This document shows positions 34,866 to 42,994 of a DNA stretch of 64,000 nt, piece after piece. The DNA lies in NCBI RefSeq assembly GCF_001682385.1, contig NZ_CP016210.1, positions 2,232,001 to 2,296,000 on the forward strand, given 5' to 3'. Under the pieces are notes generated by a model, which was not told the DNA's origin, did not search any database, and was given only the letters and a program-made list of their open reading frames with translations. The stretch comes from Azoarcus olearius. GTDB taxonomy: Bacteria > Pseudomonadota > Gammaproteobacteria > Burkholderiales > Rhodocyclaceae. Position 1 is the first letter of the stretch. The number at the start of each line of letters is the position of its first letter. The translations under genes and the position numbers were made by a program.

Positions 34866-35894
34866 TCAGGCGGCCGCGCGCGCCTTCGCCAGCGTGATCG
34901 CGGTGTCCTCGATCATGTCCTCCTGGCCGCCGACCATGCCGCGCCGGCCCATCTCGACCAGGATCTCGCGCGCCGGCACGCCGTACTTCTTCTCGGCGCG
35001 CTTGGCAAAGAGCAGAAAGGAGCCATAGACGCCCGCGTAGCCCAGCGTGAGCGCATCGCGGTCGATGCGGATCGGGAAGTCCATGATGGGCACCACGAGG
35101 TCTTCGGCCACGTCCTGGATCTTGAACACATCGACGCCGGTCTCGATGCCCATCAGGTCGCACACCGCGATCAGCACCTCCATCGGGGTGTTGCCGGCCC
35201 CGGCGCCCAGCCCCGCGGCCGCGGCGTCGATGCGGGTCGCCCCGGCTTCGATCGCGGCGATGGAGTTGGCAACGCCCATCGCGAGGTTATGGTGGCCGTG
35301 GAAACCGAGTTCGGTTTCGGGTTTCAAGGCCGCACGGACCGCGCCGATGCGCGCCTTCACCGTGTCGGGCAGCAGATGGCCGGCCGAGTCCGTCACGTAG
35401 ATGCAGTTGGCGCCATAGCTCTCCATCAGCTTCGCCTGCTGCACCAGCCCTTCGGGGCTGTTCATGTGGGCCATCATCAGAAAGCCCACGGTGTCCATGC
35501 CGAGCTTGCGGGCGTAACTGATGTGCTGCTCGGAGACATCGGCCTCGGTGCAGTGGGTGGCGACGCGGATGGTGTTCACCCCGAGTTCATGCGCCATCTT
35601 CAGGTGATCGACCGTGCCGATGCCCGGCAGCAGCAGTGCCGAGACTTTCGCCTGCTTCATCAGCGGAATCACCGCGCCGAGGTATTCCTCGTCGGTGTGG
35701 GCCGGAAAGCCGTAGTTCACCGAGCTGCCGCCCAGGCCGTCGCCGTGGGTGACTTCGATCAGCGGGATGCCCGCTTGATCGAGCCCTTGGGCGATGGTCT
35801 TCATCTGCTCGAGCGTCATCAGGTGGCGCTTGGGGTGCATGCCGTCGCGCAGGGTCATGTCGTGAACGGTGATGCGTGTGCCGCGAAGGTCCAT
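34866..35894 (-). CDS. mhpE: 4-hydroxy-2-oxovalerate aldolase
   Basis: 342 residues, HMGL-like TIM-barrel aldolase ([15 protein letters not shown] at 10-24; [13 protein letters not shown] metal site near 200) with the C-terminal communication domain. It splits 4-hydroxy-2-oxovalerate to pyruvate and acetaldehyde and channels the aldehyde to the partner dehydrogenase encoded 14 bp upstream. Length and motifs match DmpG/BphI/MhpE. Confidence 0.93.
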   Translation of the reverse strand: MDLRGTRITVHDMTLRDGMHPKRHLMTLEQMKTIAQGLDQAGIPLIEVTHGDGLGGSSVNYGFPAHTDEEYLGAVIPLMKQAKVSALLLPGIGTVDHLKMAHELGVNTIRVATHCTEADVSEQHISYARKLGMDTVGFLMMAHMNSPEGLVQQAKLMESYGANCIYVTDSAGHLLPDTVKARIGAVRAALKPETELGFHGHHNLAMGVANSIAAIEAGATRIDAAAAGLGAGAGNTPMEVLIAVCDLMGIETGVDVFKIQDVAEDLVVPIMDFPIRIDRDALTLGYAGVYGSFLLFAKRAEKKYGVPAREILVEMGRRGMVGGQEDMIEDTAITLAKARAAA

Positions 35895-35908
35895 GGTTTT
35901 CTCCTGAT

Positions 35909-36829
35909 TCAAGCCAGCACGGCGCGGTTGGATTCGAGGGTGAGACGGCCGGCGAGGATTTCCTCGGCGAACATCTCGGCGGTGCGGGCACCGGCGGCGG
36001 TCATGATGTCGAGGTTGCCGGCGTATTTCGGCAGGTAGTCGCCCAGGCCTTCGACTTCGAGGTAGATGGAGACGCGGTTGCCATCGAAGACCGGGCCATT
36101 GACCAGCTTGTAGCCCGGCACGTACTTCTGGACCTCGCGGATCATCGCGTGGATGGAGTCGGTGATCTTCTGCTGGTCGGGCTCGGTCTCGGTCAGGCAA
36201 TGCACCGTGTCGCGCATGATCAGCGGCGGCTCGGCGGGGTTGAGGATGATGATGGCCTTGCCGACCTTGGCGCCGCCCACCTTCTCGACCGCGCCGGCGG
36301 TGGTGCGGGTGAATTCGTCGATGTTCTTGCGCGTGCCGGGGCCGGCCGACTTGCTCGACACGGTGGCGACGATCTCGCCGTACTTCACCGGCTGCACGCG
36401 GCTCACCGCCGCGACCATCGGGATCGTGGCCTGGCCGCCGCAGGTGACCATGTTCACGTTCATCTCGCCGCGGCCGACGTGGTCCTTGAGATTGACCGGC
36501 GGCACGCAGAAGGGGCCGATCGCCGCGGGCGTGAGGTCGATCATCAGCACGCCGAGTTCATTCAACTTGCGGCTGTTCTCGGCATGGACATAGGCGGAGG
36601 TGGCGTCAAAGGCGATCTGCACGCCATCGGCCTTCACATGCGGCAGCAGGCCATCGACACCGTCGGCGGTGGTCTTGAGCCCGAGCTCGCGGGCGCGCGC
36701 CAGGCCTTCGGAGGCGGCGTCGATGCCCACCATCCACACCGGCTCCAGCACCGGGCTGCGCTTGAGTTTGTAGAGCAGATCGGTGCCGATGTTGCCCGGA
36801 CCGATCAAGGCACATTTGATCTTGTTCAT
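35909..36829 (-). CDS. mhpF: Acetaldehyde dehydrogenase (acylating)
   Basis: 306 residues. NAD-binding [10 protein letters not shown] at the N terminus and catalytic Cys in [12 protein letters not shown] (about 132), as in DmpF/BphJ/MhpF. It oxidises acetaldehyde with CoA to acetyl-CoA in a complex with the aldolase. Located between the hydratase and aldolase genes in the usual D-F-E order. Confidence 0.94.
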   Translation of the reverse strand: MNKIKCALIGPGNIGTDLLYKLKRSPVLEPVWMVGIDAASEGLARARELGLKTTADGVDGLLPHVKADGVQIAFDATSAYVHAENSRKLNELGVLMIDLTPAAIGPFCVPPVNLKDHVGRGEMNVNMVTCGGQATIPMVAAVSRVQPVKYGEIVATVSSKSAGPGTRKNIDEFTRTTAGAVEKVGGAKVGKAIIILNPAEPPLIMRDTVHCLTETEPDQQKITDSIHAMIREVQKYVPGYKLVNGPVFDGNRVSIYLEVEGLGDYLPKYAGNLDIMTAAGARTAEMFAEEILAGRLTLESNRAVLA

Positions 36830-36896
36830 GCTTGCACTCACTGGGGTTGGGGTCGTACAGGGGCGGACGGGAGGTCTGCGTCTCCCGGCCCAGGGG

Positions 36897-37691
36897 TCAT
36901 TCGAAGCTAGCCTCGACGTGGCCCAGTCCTTCGATATCCACGAGGAAACGCTGGGGGCGCTGCGGATCGACCGCGACCATCGGGCCGAGCGCACCGGTCA
37001 GCACGATGTCGCCGGCCTGCAGCGGCTGGCCGACGCGGACCAGCATGTCGGCCAGCCACACCGCGGCGTTGAGCGGGTTGCCGAGGCAGGCGCGGGCGTT
37101 GCCTTCGGATACCACGCGTTCGCCCTCGCTCATCCGCATCGCACAGCGGCCGATGTCGAAGGCGCCGGGCCGCACCGGGTTGCCGCCGAGCACGAAGAGG
37201 CCGGACGAGGCGTTGTCGGCGATGGTGTCGAACAAGCTGATGCGCCAGTCGGCGATGCGGGAGTCGACGATCTCGACCGCCGGCACGCAGAAGTCGATGG
37301 CGCGCAGGATGTCGGCATAGGTGTGGCGTTCGCGTTCGAGCGGATGGCCGAGCACGAAGGCGATTTCCGCCTCCACCTTGGGCTGGATCAGCCGCCAGCG
37401 CGCCACCGGCTCGGCGTCGCCTACGGCCATGTCGGCGAACAGCATGCCGAAGTCCGGCTGATCGACGCCGAGCTGGCGCTGCACGGCGGGTGAGGTCAGG
37501 CCGATCTTGCGGCCCACCAGCCGGCGCCCCGCGGCCAGCGCGCGTGCCGTGTTGTGCGCCTGGATCGCGTAGGCGGCCTCCATCGAGGTATCGGCGACCT
37601 GCTCGCGCAGCGGCGTAATCGGCTGGTGCTGGCTGGCGGCCCGGTGCAGCAGTTCTGCCGCTGCGGCGATTTCGGGTGATTCGAGGGGCAT
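36897..37691 (-). CDS. mhpD: 2-keto-4-pentenoate hydratase
   Basis: 264 residues of the fumarylacetoacetase/hydratase fold, with [10 protein letters not shown] near 60, the [12 protein letters not shown] metal-ligand block near 105 and a conserved [12 protein letters not shown]. It adds water to 2-hydroxypenta-2,4-dienoate to give 4-hydroxy-2-oxovalerate. Second of the shared lower-pathway enzymes in this operon. Confidence 0.92.
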   Translation of the reverse strand: MPLESPEIAAAAELLHRAASQHQPITPLREQVADTSMEAAYAIQAHNTARALAAGRRLVGRKIGLTSPAVQRQLGVDQPDFGMLFADMAVGDAEPVARWRLIQPKVEAEIAFVLGHPLERERHTYADILRAIDFCVPAVEIVDSRIADWRISLFDTIADNASSGLFVLGGNPVRPGAFDIGRCAMRMSEGERVVSEGNARACLGNPLNAAVWLADMLVRVGQPLQAGDIVLTGALGPMVAVDPQRPQRFLVDIEGLGHVEASFE

Positions 37692-37727
37692 CTGAACGTC
37701 CTCTCCGTGTGTGATGTGTGTGTTCGA

Positions 37728-38681
37728 TCAGGGGTGGCGGCCAAGGCCCGACATGGCGCCGAAGCCCGCCAACCATTCGGGGATGGCGCGGTAGTAGCGC
37801 TCGCGCGCATCCCACTGGCCGGCGGTCGCGGATTCCATCGCCGCCGTGGCGGCCACCCAGCTCTTCAGCTCGTGGGCGGAAGCACCGGCCGCGGCGCTGA
37901 CTTCGTCGTTGCGGTAGGCGTCGATCGCCGCCCAGTCGCGGCTGCACAGCCGCTTCATCAGCGCGCGGTCCCAGTCCGGATTGAGCGGCCGCAAGGGACT
38001 GTCGCCCGCGGCGAACGCCTGCGCCGCGGCAACCGTGCGCTGCTGGCGGGCCGCGCGCGCCTCGGGCGTGGGGTTGCGTCCGGCGACGATGCGCTCGATC
38101 ACCTCGGGGTCGGTGGCGGTGGCGATCTGCGGGATGGGCGGGTTGTGCGACATGCCGCCGGAAGCGATGAAGAGCGCGCGCCCGCCCTGCCCGCGGGCAA
38201 ACTCACCCACCGCCGCGCCAAGCAGGCGCGCGCGCTGGAAACTCGCCAGCGGCGGTGCCACCGCGTTGATCATGATCGGCACCACCGGGTAGCGGGCGAG
38301 CCCGCCCAGCACTTCCACCAGCGTCTGCGCAAAGCCGTGGTCCACCTGCATGCGGTACGAGAACGCGAGGTCGATGCCGCGCGCGATCACCGCGCCGGCG
38401 CAGGCCTCGGCCAGCGCGCGCGGCACCTGCAACGGCCCTTTCGGAGTCTGGTAGTCCCCCACCGATGTGGCCTCGATGCCGAGGCAGAACTGCGGCATCA
38501 GGTCGAGGAAAAAGCCGTTGTAGTGGTCCGGGGCGAAGAGATAGACCACCTCGGGATCGAAGTGGGCCACCTCCTCGCGCACCGCGGCAGCCAGCGCGGC
38601 CACCTCCTCCACCACGTCCGCCGCCGGGTCGAAATAGCCCTTCAGCGGGGTATGCGACATGCATTGCAGCATCGCGCTCAT
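37728..38681 (-). CDS. mhpB: 2,3-dihydroxyphenylpropionate 1,2-dioxygenase (class III extradiol)
   Basis: 317 residues, LigB-type. The sequence follows E. coli MhpB almost throughout, including [20 protein letters not shown] and GGMSHNPP; catalytic H115 and H179 fall at the same residue numbers as in E. coli. It cleaves 3-(2,3-dihydroxyphenyl)propionate to 2-hydroxy-6-oxonona-2,4-diene-1,9-dioate. The start [13 protein letters not shown] has GGAGGAG upstream. It is the key evidence that oxoO copy 2 feeds a dihydroxyphenylpropionate route. Confidence 0.93.
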   Translation of the reverse strand: MSAMLQCMSHTPLKGYFDPAADVVEEVAALAAAVREEVAHFDPEVVYLFAPDHYNGFFLDLMPQFCLGIEATSVGDYQTPKGPLQVPRALAEACAGAVIARGIDLAFSYRMQVDHGFAQTLVEVLGGLARYPVVPIMINAVAPPLASFQRARLLGAAVGEFARGQGGRALFIASGGMSHNPPIPQIATATDPEVIERIVAGRNPTPEARAARQQRTVAAAQAFAAGDSPLRPLNPDWDRALMKRLCSRDWAAIDAYRNDEVSAAAGASAHELKSWVAATAAMESATAGQWDARERYYRAIPEWLAGFGAMSGLGRHP

Positions 38682-38705
38682 TCCGGTGTCTCCTCCGCGG
38701 CGCAA

Positions 38706-39602
38706 TCAGCCGCCCACCGCGACGGCTTCGGGCACGTGGCCGCCGAGCAGGAAGGCGAGATGGATGCGATTGAAAACCTGGGCGTCCTCGAACTGCGGCC
38801 AGTGGCCGCAGCCCTCCATCACGGTGAACAGCGCGCCCGGGATCATCGACGCGATCCGGCGCCCTTCGGCGACGTTCGCGGTGGGGTCGTGCGAGGTCCA
38901 CAGCACCAGCGTGGGTGCCGTGATGCGCGCGTAGTCCTCGGCGCGCAGCAGGTTGCGCAGGCGCGTCTCCATGTCCTGCAGCACCATGTTGTGCTTCATG
39001 GCAGCGGCCATGCCCGGGCGCGAGTAGATCGCCTGGCGGGTGGCGATCAGGTCGTCGTAGGCCTTGGACTTGTCGGCCATCAGCCATTCGACACGCGCCT
39101 TGATGAAGTTCCAGCTCGGGTCGGTGGCGGCCTGCAGCGACAGCGTCTTGAGCCGCTCCATCACCACCGGATCGGCTTGCGAGCCGCCGGCGGTATTCAG
39201 CACGAGGCGCTCGACCCGATCTGGATGGTCGATCGCCATGCGCGCGGCGACCCAGCCGCCCAGCGACTCGCCGGAGAAGCTGGCGCGCTCGATGCGCTGC
39301 GCGTCCATGAAGCGCAGCAGGTGGTCGATGTAGGCGGGAATCTCCAGATCGCGGGTCGCGAGGTCGGTCCAGCCGTGGCCGATCATGTCGATCGCCCAGG
39401 TGGAGAAATGACGGCCGTGCGACTTGAGATTGCGCACGTAGGCCTCGGCGTGCCCGCCGACGCCGTGCAGCAGGATGAGCGCCGGGGCGGCACGGTCGCC
39501 GCAGTGCAGGTAACGCGTGTTGATGCCGCCGGCGTCGGTCCAGCCCTGGCTGAAGCTGGTCTGCCTGAGTTCGGCCCAGATGCTTTGGTAGGAGGTTTGC
39601 AA
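38706..39602 (-). CDS. mhpC: Meta-cleavage product hydrolase (MhpC-like)
   Basis: 298 residues, alpha/beta hydrolase with HGVGG oxyanion motif, nucleophile S113 (GESLGG), Asp in TSHDPTAN and His in GCGHWPQFE. The predicted reaction is hydrolysis of the MhpB product to succinate and 2-hydroxypenta-2,4-dienoate. It is 24 bp upstream of mhpB. The name rests on fold and position; relatives act on several ring-fission products. Confidence 0.83.
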   Translation of the reverse strand: MQTSYQSIWAELRQTSFSQGWTDAGGINTRYLHCGDRAAPALILLHGVGGHAEAYVRNLKSHGRHFSTWAIDMIGHGWTDLATRDLEIPAYIDHLLRFMDAQRIERASFSGESLGGWVAARMAIDHPDRVERLVLNTAGGSQADPVVMERLKTLSLQAATDPSWNFIKARVEWLMADKSKAYDDLIATRQAIYSRPGMAAAMKHNMVLQDMETRLRNLLRAEDYARITAPTLVLWTSHDPTANVAEGRRIASMIPGALFTVMEGCGHWPQFEDAQVFNRIHLAFLLGGHVPEAVAVGG

Positions 39603-39735
39603 GGTGGGGGCTCCGGGGGATGGGGAGATGGCGGCTCGCGCCGTTCGGGGTAGTGATACGGGGGGGGCTGGGAAGCGCTATGTGCTGCTTTCTGAACGAC
39701 CGGTCAAAGCACAGGTTTTGGGGGGCGCCTCGGTT

Positions 39736-39949
39736 TTGTCCCCTCCCCTTCAAGGGGGTGAAGCGGGGGTTTCGGCAAACATCGTTTGCCGCCCGCTGAA
39801 CGACGGAGCGCAGCGGAGGCTCCCGGGTTAGGGTGGGGATGGGGTCAGGGGTTTGGGTTCAGCACCGCGGCGAACCCCATCCCCCTCCTAACCTCCCCCT
39901 TGAAGGGGGAGGGACAGAACCACGCCCCCCCTTCAAGGGGGAGCGACAG
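39736..39949. repeat. Interspersed repeat cluster R5 (downstream of oxoO copy 2)
   Basis: Same order as R4: a TCCCCTCCCCTTCAAGG start, hairpin module (39773-39791), GGGTGGGGATGGGG, the inverted AACCCCATCCCC arm and a CCCTTGAAGGGGG end, but shorter by about 70 bp. It fills most of the 358-bp gap 39603-39960; the rest (39603-39735) shows nothing recognisable. Confidence 0.85.
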
Positions 39950-39960
39950 CGTCCCTTGCC

Positions 39961-41301
39961 TCAGTCCTCGATCTGCTCCACGAAGTACCCCGGCGGCTTT
40001 CCGGCGGCGGTGTCCTTGAAGCGGATGCTGTGTGTCTTCACCGCCCCCGCCACACCCTTGCCGGGCTTGGCGATGCCGCGGTTCCAGCGCGAGGCGAGCT
40101 TGCGCCAGGTGATGGGCGAGATGTCGGTGGCCACGAGCTGCTCGTCGTCCCAGCCGGTGCCGTCGGCGTAGAAGTTCTGCATCGCCTCGCGGGCGTAGAG
40201 GTCGCAGTCGTTGAAGCCGTGCAGGCACAGCGGCTTGTAGACGCGCTCGAACTTGTAGTCGAAGTCGGCGCGCGCCTTCTCGTCCGGGCAGACCTTGACC
40301 AGCACCTCCCAGTACTCGTGCAGGTCGTCGGTGATCGGCACGTACCACTCGTACTGCACGATGTGCTCGCCGGGCCAGTTCTCCACCATCAGCACGCCGG
40401 GCAGCACCACCGAGGTGCGGTAGAAGCGGCCGTTGAGGCCCTCGACCTTGAGGCCCAGCTCCTTGTTCTCCAGCACCGGCGCCCAGCGGTCGGTGAAGAG
40501 CCACTGCATCATGCCCTTGGGGCCCTTTTCATCCTCGACCACGGTGATGCAGTCGTCGCGGGTGGGCAGGATGCCGAGCGGCAGCACCCAGTCCATCGCA
40601 TGGACGATGGTGTTGTCCTTGTGGACCAGGATGTGGGCGTTGTCGAAGCCGTTCTCGCAGGCGATGCGCCAGTTGCCGTAGCCGGTGCGGTGCATGCCGA
40701 GCGCGACCGCGTTGTCGTCGAGCAGACTCGGGGCGGCCGGCCACAGCGGATGCGGGAAGCGCTCGCTGTTCTCGGGGAAGCGGAACGGCAGATCGTCGGC
40801 GAGCGGCGGCACGTCCGAATCGGGGAAGCCGTCCTCGCGCACGAAGACGAAGACCATGCCGGCGACTTCTTCGGTCGGGTAGCTGGTGATGCCGGTGGTG
40901 CCGACGAGCTTGTCGTCCGGGTTGGCGACGATGGTGGAGAGGCGGCCGTCCTTCAGGTCGAAGGTAAAGCCGTGGTACCAGCACGAGATCGTCTTCTTGT
41001 TGAAGCACATCGGTTTTTCAGAGAGGCGCACGCCGCGGTGCAGGCACTGGTCCTTCAGCGCATAGACCTTGCCGTCGACCCGGCGCAGCACGATGGGGAT
41101 GCCGCAGATCTGGATGCCCTTGACCTCGTCCTCGGCCAGTTCCTTGCTGAACACGGCCGGGTACCAGTGGTTGATGAAACCCCAGGCGGCGTCCTTGTAG
41201 GGTTGGTACTGGCTCTGGGTGCGGGTGTTATTGACGCGGGCCTCGCTGATCGCGTGTCCCTGGGCCACGGTGCGCCGGCGGATGACCGGTTCGTCTGACA
41301 T
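39961..41301 (-). CDS. oxoO: Rieske oxygenase, 2-oxo-1,2-dihydroquinoline 8-monooxygenase type, copy 2
   Basis: 446 residues, read as identical to the product at 24248-25588; the same Rieske (C86, H88, C107, H110) and iron (H223, H227, D367) ligands. DNA differs only at scattered silent sites, most visible near the two ends (for example GCC versus GCG at codon 13). It heads the operon that continues, after repeat R5, into mhpC, mhpB, mhpD, mhpF, mhpE, alcohol dehydrogenase and cupin. No reductase gene lies next to this copy, so it would depend on OxoR from the other operon. Confidence 0.82.
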   Translation of the reverse strand: MSDEPVIRRRTVAQGHAISEARVNNTRTQSQYQPYKDAAWGFINHWYPAVFSKELAEDEVKGIQICGIPIVLRRVDGKVYALKDQCLHRGVRLSEKPMCFNKKTISCWYHGFTFDLKDGRLSTIVANPDDKLVGTTGITSYPTEEVAGMVFVFVREDGFPDSDVPPLADDLPFRFPENSERFPHPLWPAAPSLLDDNAVALGMHRTGYGNWRIACENGFDNAHILVHKDNTIVHAMDWVLPLGILPTRDDCITVVEDEKGPKGMMQWLFTDRWAPVLENKELGLKVEGLNGRFYRTSVVLPGVLMVENWPGEHIVQYEWYVPITDDLHEYWEVLVKVCPDEKARADFDYKFERVYKPLCLHGFNDCDLYAREAMQNFYADGTGWDDEQLVATDISPITWRKLASRWNRGIAKPGKGVAGAVKTHSIRFKDTAAGKPPGYFVEQIED

Positions 41302-41430
41302 CTCGATCTCCTGGATCTGGGTGCGGGGCTGGGCCCCGGGGGGTGAGGAAAGCGCACTGCGCCGGGGCGCAGCGTTGGAAACCATGCTAGGCAGCCCCTG
41401 CCCCACCCGCGCTCCCATCCGTTCCGGGTT

Positions 41431-41445
41431 TATCCCGACAGCGCA
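41431..41445 (-). promoter_or_regulatory. XylS-type half-site upstream of oxoO copy 2
   Basis: Minus strand TGCG-CTGTCG-GGATA, identical to that of copy 1 and 130 bp before the ATG. It sits in the divergent spacer shared with the cyclase gene. Confidence 0.45.
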
Positions 41446-41509
41446 AAAACCGTTTCACCGGTCCGCCAGCGCTGGCCGGCCAGGAGACCCGACGGCGCCG
41501 ATGCAGAAA

Positions 41510-41545
41510 TGCCGTTGGCGGATAAGCACCTGCGGAAACGGGATA
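41510..41545 (+). promoter_or_regulatory. XylS-type tandem operator of the cyclase gene
   Basis: 41510-41524 reads TGCC-GTTGGC-GGATA and 41531-41545 reads TGCG-GAAACG-GGATA. The 21-bp period (15-bp site, 6-bp gap) equals that of the classic XylS Pm operator. It ends 107 bp before the cyclase ATG. The spacer 41302-41651 otherwise contains the duplicated oxoO promoter and no gene. Confidence 0.6.
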
Positions 41546-41651
41546 GTCGGCTGCGCGCGAAAGCCCTAGCCTCGTAAAAAGAGATGCAGGACACGGCCGG
41601 CCAGCGGCCGGAGAACGCCTTTGCCCGACCCCGGACACCAGGAGAAGCCCG

Positions 41652-42428
41652 ATGTCATCACTTGCCAGTTTCGTCACCGATCTCGCCAGCGGGCGCATCC
41701 GCGTGGTCGATCTCACCCAGACGCTGAAGCCCGAGTTCCCGACGATTCCGCTGCCGCCGCAGTTTGGCCAGTGCGCGCCCTTCACCATCGAAGAGGTGTC
41801 GCGCTACGACGATCGCGGGCCGGCTTGGTACTGGAACAACTTCGCCTGCAACGAACACACCGGCACCCACTTCGACGCGCCGATCCACTGGGTCACCGGC
41901 AAGGACCTGCCGAACAACGCGGTGGACACGATTCCCGCCGAGCACTTCATCGCTCCCGCCTGCGTCATCGACTGCAGCGCCGAAGTGGCAGCAAACCCGG
42001 ACTTCCTGCTGACGGTGGGCTTCGTCCAGGCCTGGGAGGAGAAGCACTGCCGCATTCCGCCGCGCGCCTGGGTGCTGATGCGCACCGACTGGTCCAGGCA
42101 GCCCACGCCGGAGGCCTACCTCAACGCCCGGGAAGACGGCATGCACACGCCGGGGCCGGATGCAGGCGTGGTGCAGTGGCTGATCGAGGCGCGCGACGTA
42201 TGCGGCTTCGGCGTTGAGGCGATCGGCACCGACGCCGGGCAGTCGTTCAAGTGGGAGATTCCTTTCCCGTGCCACTACTACATGCACGGCAACAACCGCT
42301 ATGGCCTGCAGTGCCTGACCAACCTCGACCAGCTGCCGCCGCAGGGCGCGGTGATCCTCGCGGCGCCGCTCAAGATCCGCAACGGTTCGGGTAGCCCGCT
42401 GCGCGTGCTCGCGCTCGTCGAGTCCTGA
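41652..42428 (+). CDS. Cyclase-family metal hydrolase (isatin hydrolase/kynurenine formamidase-like) 1
   Basis: 258 residues of the cyclase family (PF04199). The signature HTGTHFDAPIH gives metal ligands H69, H73, D75 and catalytic H79, spaced as in isatin hydrolase. Family members hydrolyse cyclic or aryl amides using Mn or Zn: isatin to isatinate, N-formylkynurenine to kynurenine. It is a close paralogue of the gene at 54145-54930. It stands alone between divergent oxoO copy 2 and a strong terminator. A ring-opening role on a lactam intermediate fits the context but is not shown. Confidence 0.82.
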   Translation: MSSLASFVTDLASGRIRVVDLTQTLKPEFPTIPLPPQFGQCAPFTIEEVSRYDDRGPAWYWNNFACNEHTGTHFDAPIHWVTGKDLPNNAVDTIPAEHFIAPACVIDCSAEVAANPDFLLTVGFVQAWEEKHCRIPPRAWVLMRTDWSRQPTPEAYLNAREDGMHTPGPDAGVVQWLIEARDVCGFGVEAIGTDAGQSFKWEIPFPCHYYMHGNNRYGLQCLTNLDQLPPQGAVILAAPLKIRNGSGSPLRVLALVES

Positions 42429-42514
42429 GCCGGGCGGGCTCGCCCCGCAGAATTCCGAGTTCGACCCCGGGGACGGGCAACCCCGCTACACCCTCTCCTC
42501 GCCCGTCCTTTTTC

Positions 42515-42549
42515 ATGCCCGGCAACCCCAGGTTGCCGGGCATTTCTTT
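42515..42549 (+). terminator. Rho-independent terminator after cyclase 1
   Basis: A perfect 13-bp stem (42515-42527 with 42531-42543) with a 3-base loop is followed by TTCTTT. It separates the cyclase gene from the next operon. Confidence 0.9.
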
Positions 42550-42755
42550 ATCCATGGATAACCTATGCTGATGCATTGTTTTGGTGCGCGACCCCCCGAA
42601 AAATGTGCGGTTGCAGCACGGGAACCGCCCCAATTGCCTACGCCGAAAGGCTTTTTTCTGGCACTTGAATGGTGCATGTGCGCACCACAATGAACAGGCT
42701 ACCTGTCTGATTTTTCATGGTATTTTTGGTCATCCATGAAATTTCATCTTTTCCA

Positions 42756-42784
42756 TTGACAGCGGAAATGTTCATTCCTAAAGT
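42756..42784 (+). promoter_or_regulatory. Sigma-70-like promoter of the iorAB operon, with operator-like palindromes
   Basis: TTGACA (42756-42761), a 17-base spacer and TAAAGT (42779-42784) form a good sigma-70 promoter 88 bp before the first small ORF. Upstream lie a perfect palindrome TTATCCATGGATAA (42548-42561) and an inverted repeat TGGTGC-N6-GCACCA (42670-42687), possible regulator sites. No XylS-type tandem was seen here, so control differs from that of the other operons. Confidence 0.6.
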
Positions 42785-42871
42785 AGTTATCACAACGTAG
42801 ATTCCAGTCCCGATTCTCTTGCGCTGCAACACATCCGGCGCAGTACGCGGGACGAGTCGAAGGAGAAAAAC

Positions 42872-42994
42872 ATGGCCGACCTCGATCTGGCCCATTCGGG
42901 CACTCCGCACAGCGCGGCGTGCATCCGGCCTCCCCAACAGGCCTGCAGCAGCAACGGCGTTCGCGCCGCAGGAAAGGAGACGATTCATGGCTGA
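42872..42994 (+). CDS. Possible 40-residue leader peptide before iorA
   Basis: An ATG with AAGGAG seven to eight bases upstream opens a 40-codon frame (MADLDLAHSG...KETIHG) that ends 8 bp inside the iorA gene. It matches nothing I recognise. The overlap and ribosome site suggest it may be translated and couple to iorA; it could equally be a chance frame in the untranslated leader. Confidence 0.35.
   Translation: MADLDLAHSGTPHSAACIRPPQQACSSNGVRAAGKETIHG

Larger units (their letters stand above)
39960..41446. repeat. Segmental duplication, copy 2 (oxoO plus promoter)
   Basis: Counterpart of 24247-25733, in the same orientation and 15,713 bp away, with no insertions or deletions. Both copies carry the same regulatory stretch. 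Confidence 0.9.

Noticed and set aside
24247-41446. Composite transposon formed by the two oxoO copies
   Set aside because: The copies are direct repeats of a gene without transposase or terminal inverted repeats; segmental duplication is simpler.
42819-42986. N-terminal extension of iorA to an ATG at 42819
   Set aside because: The extension is Arg/Ala-rich with no family similarity, and a strong ribosome site precedes the ATG at 42987.
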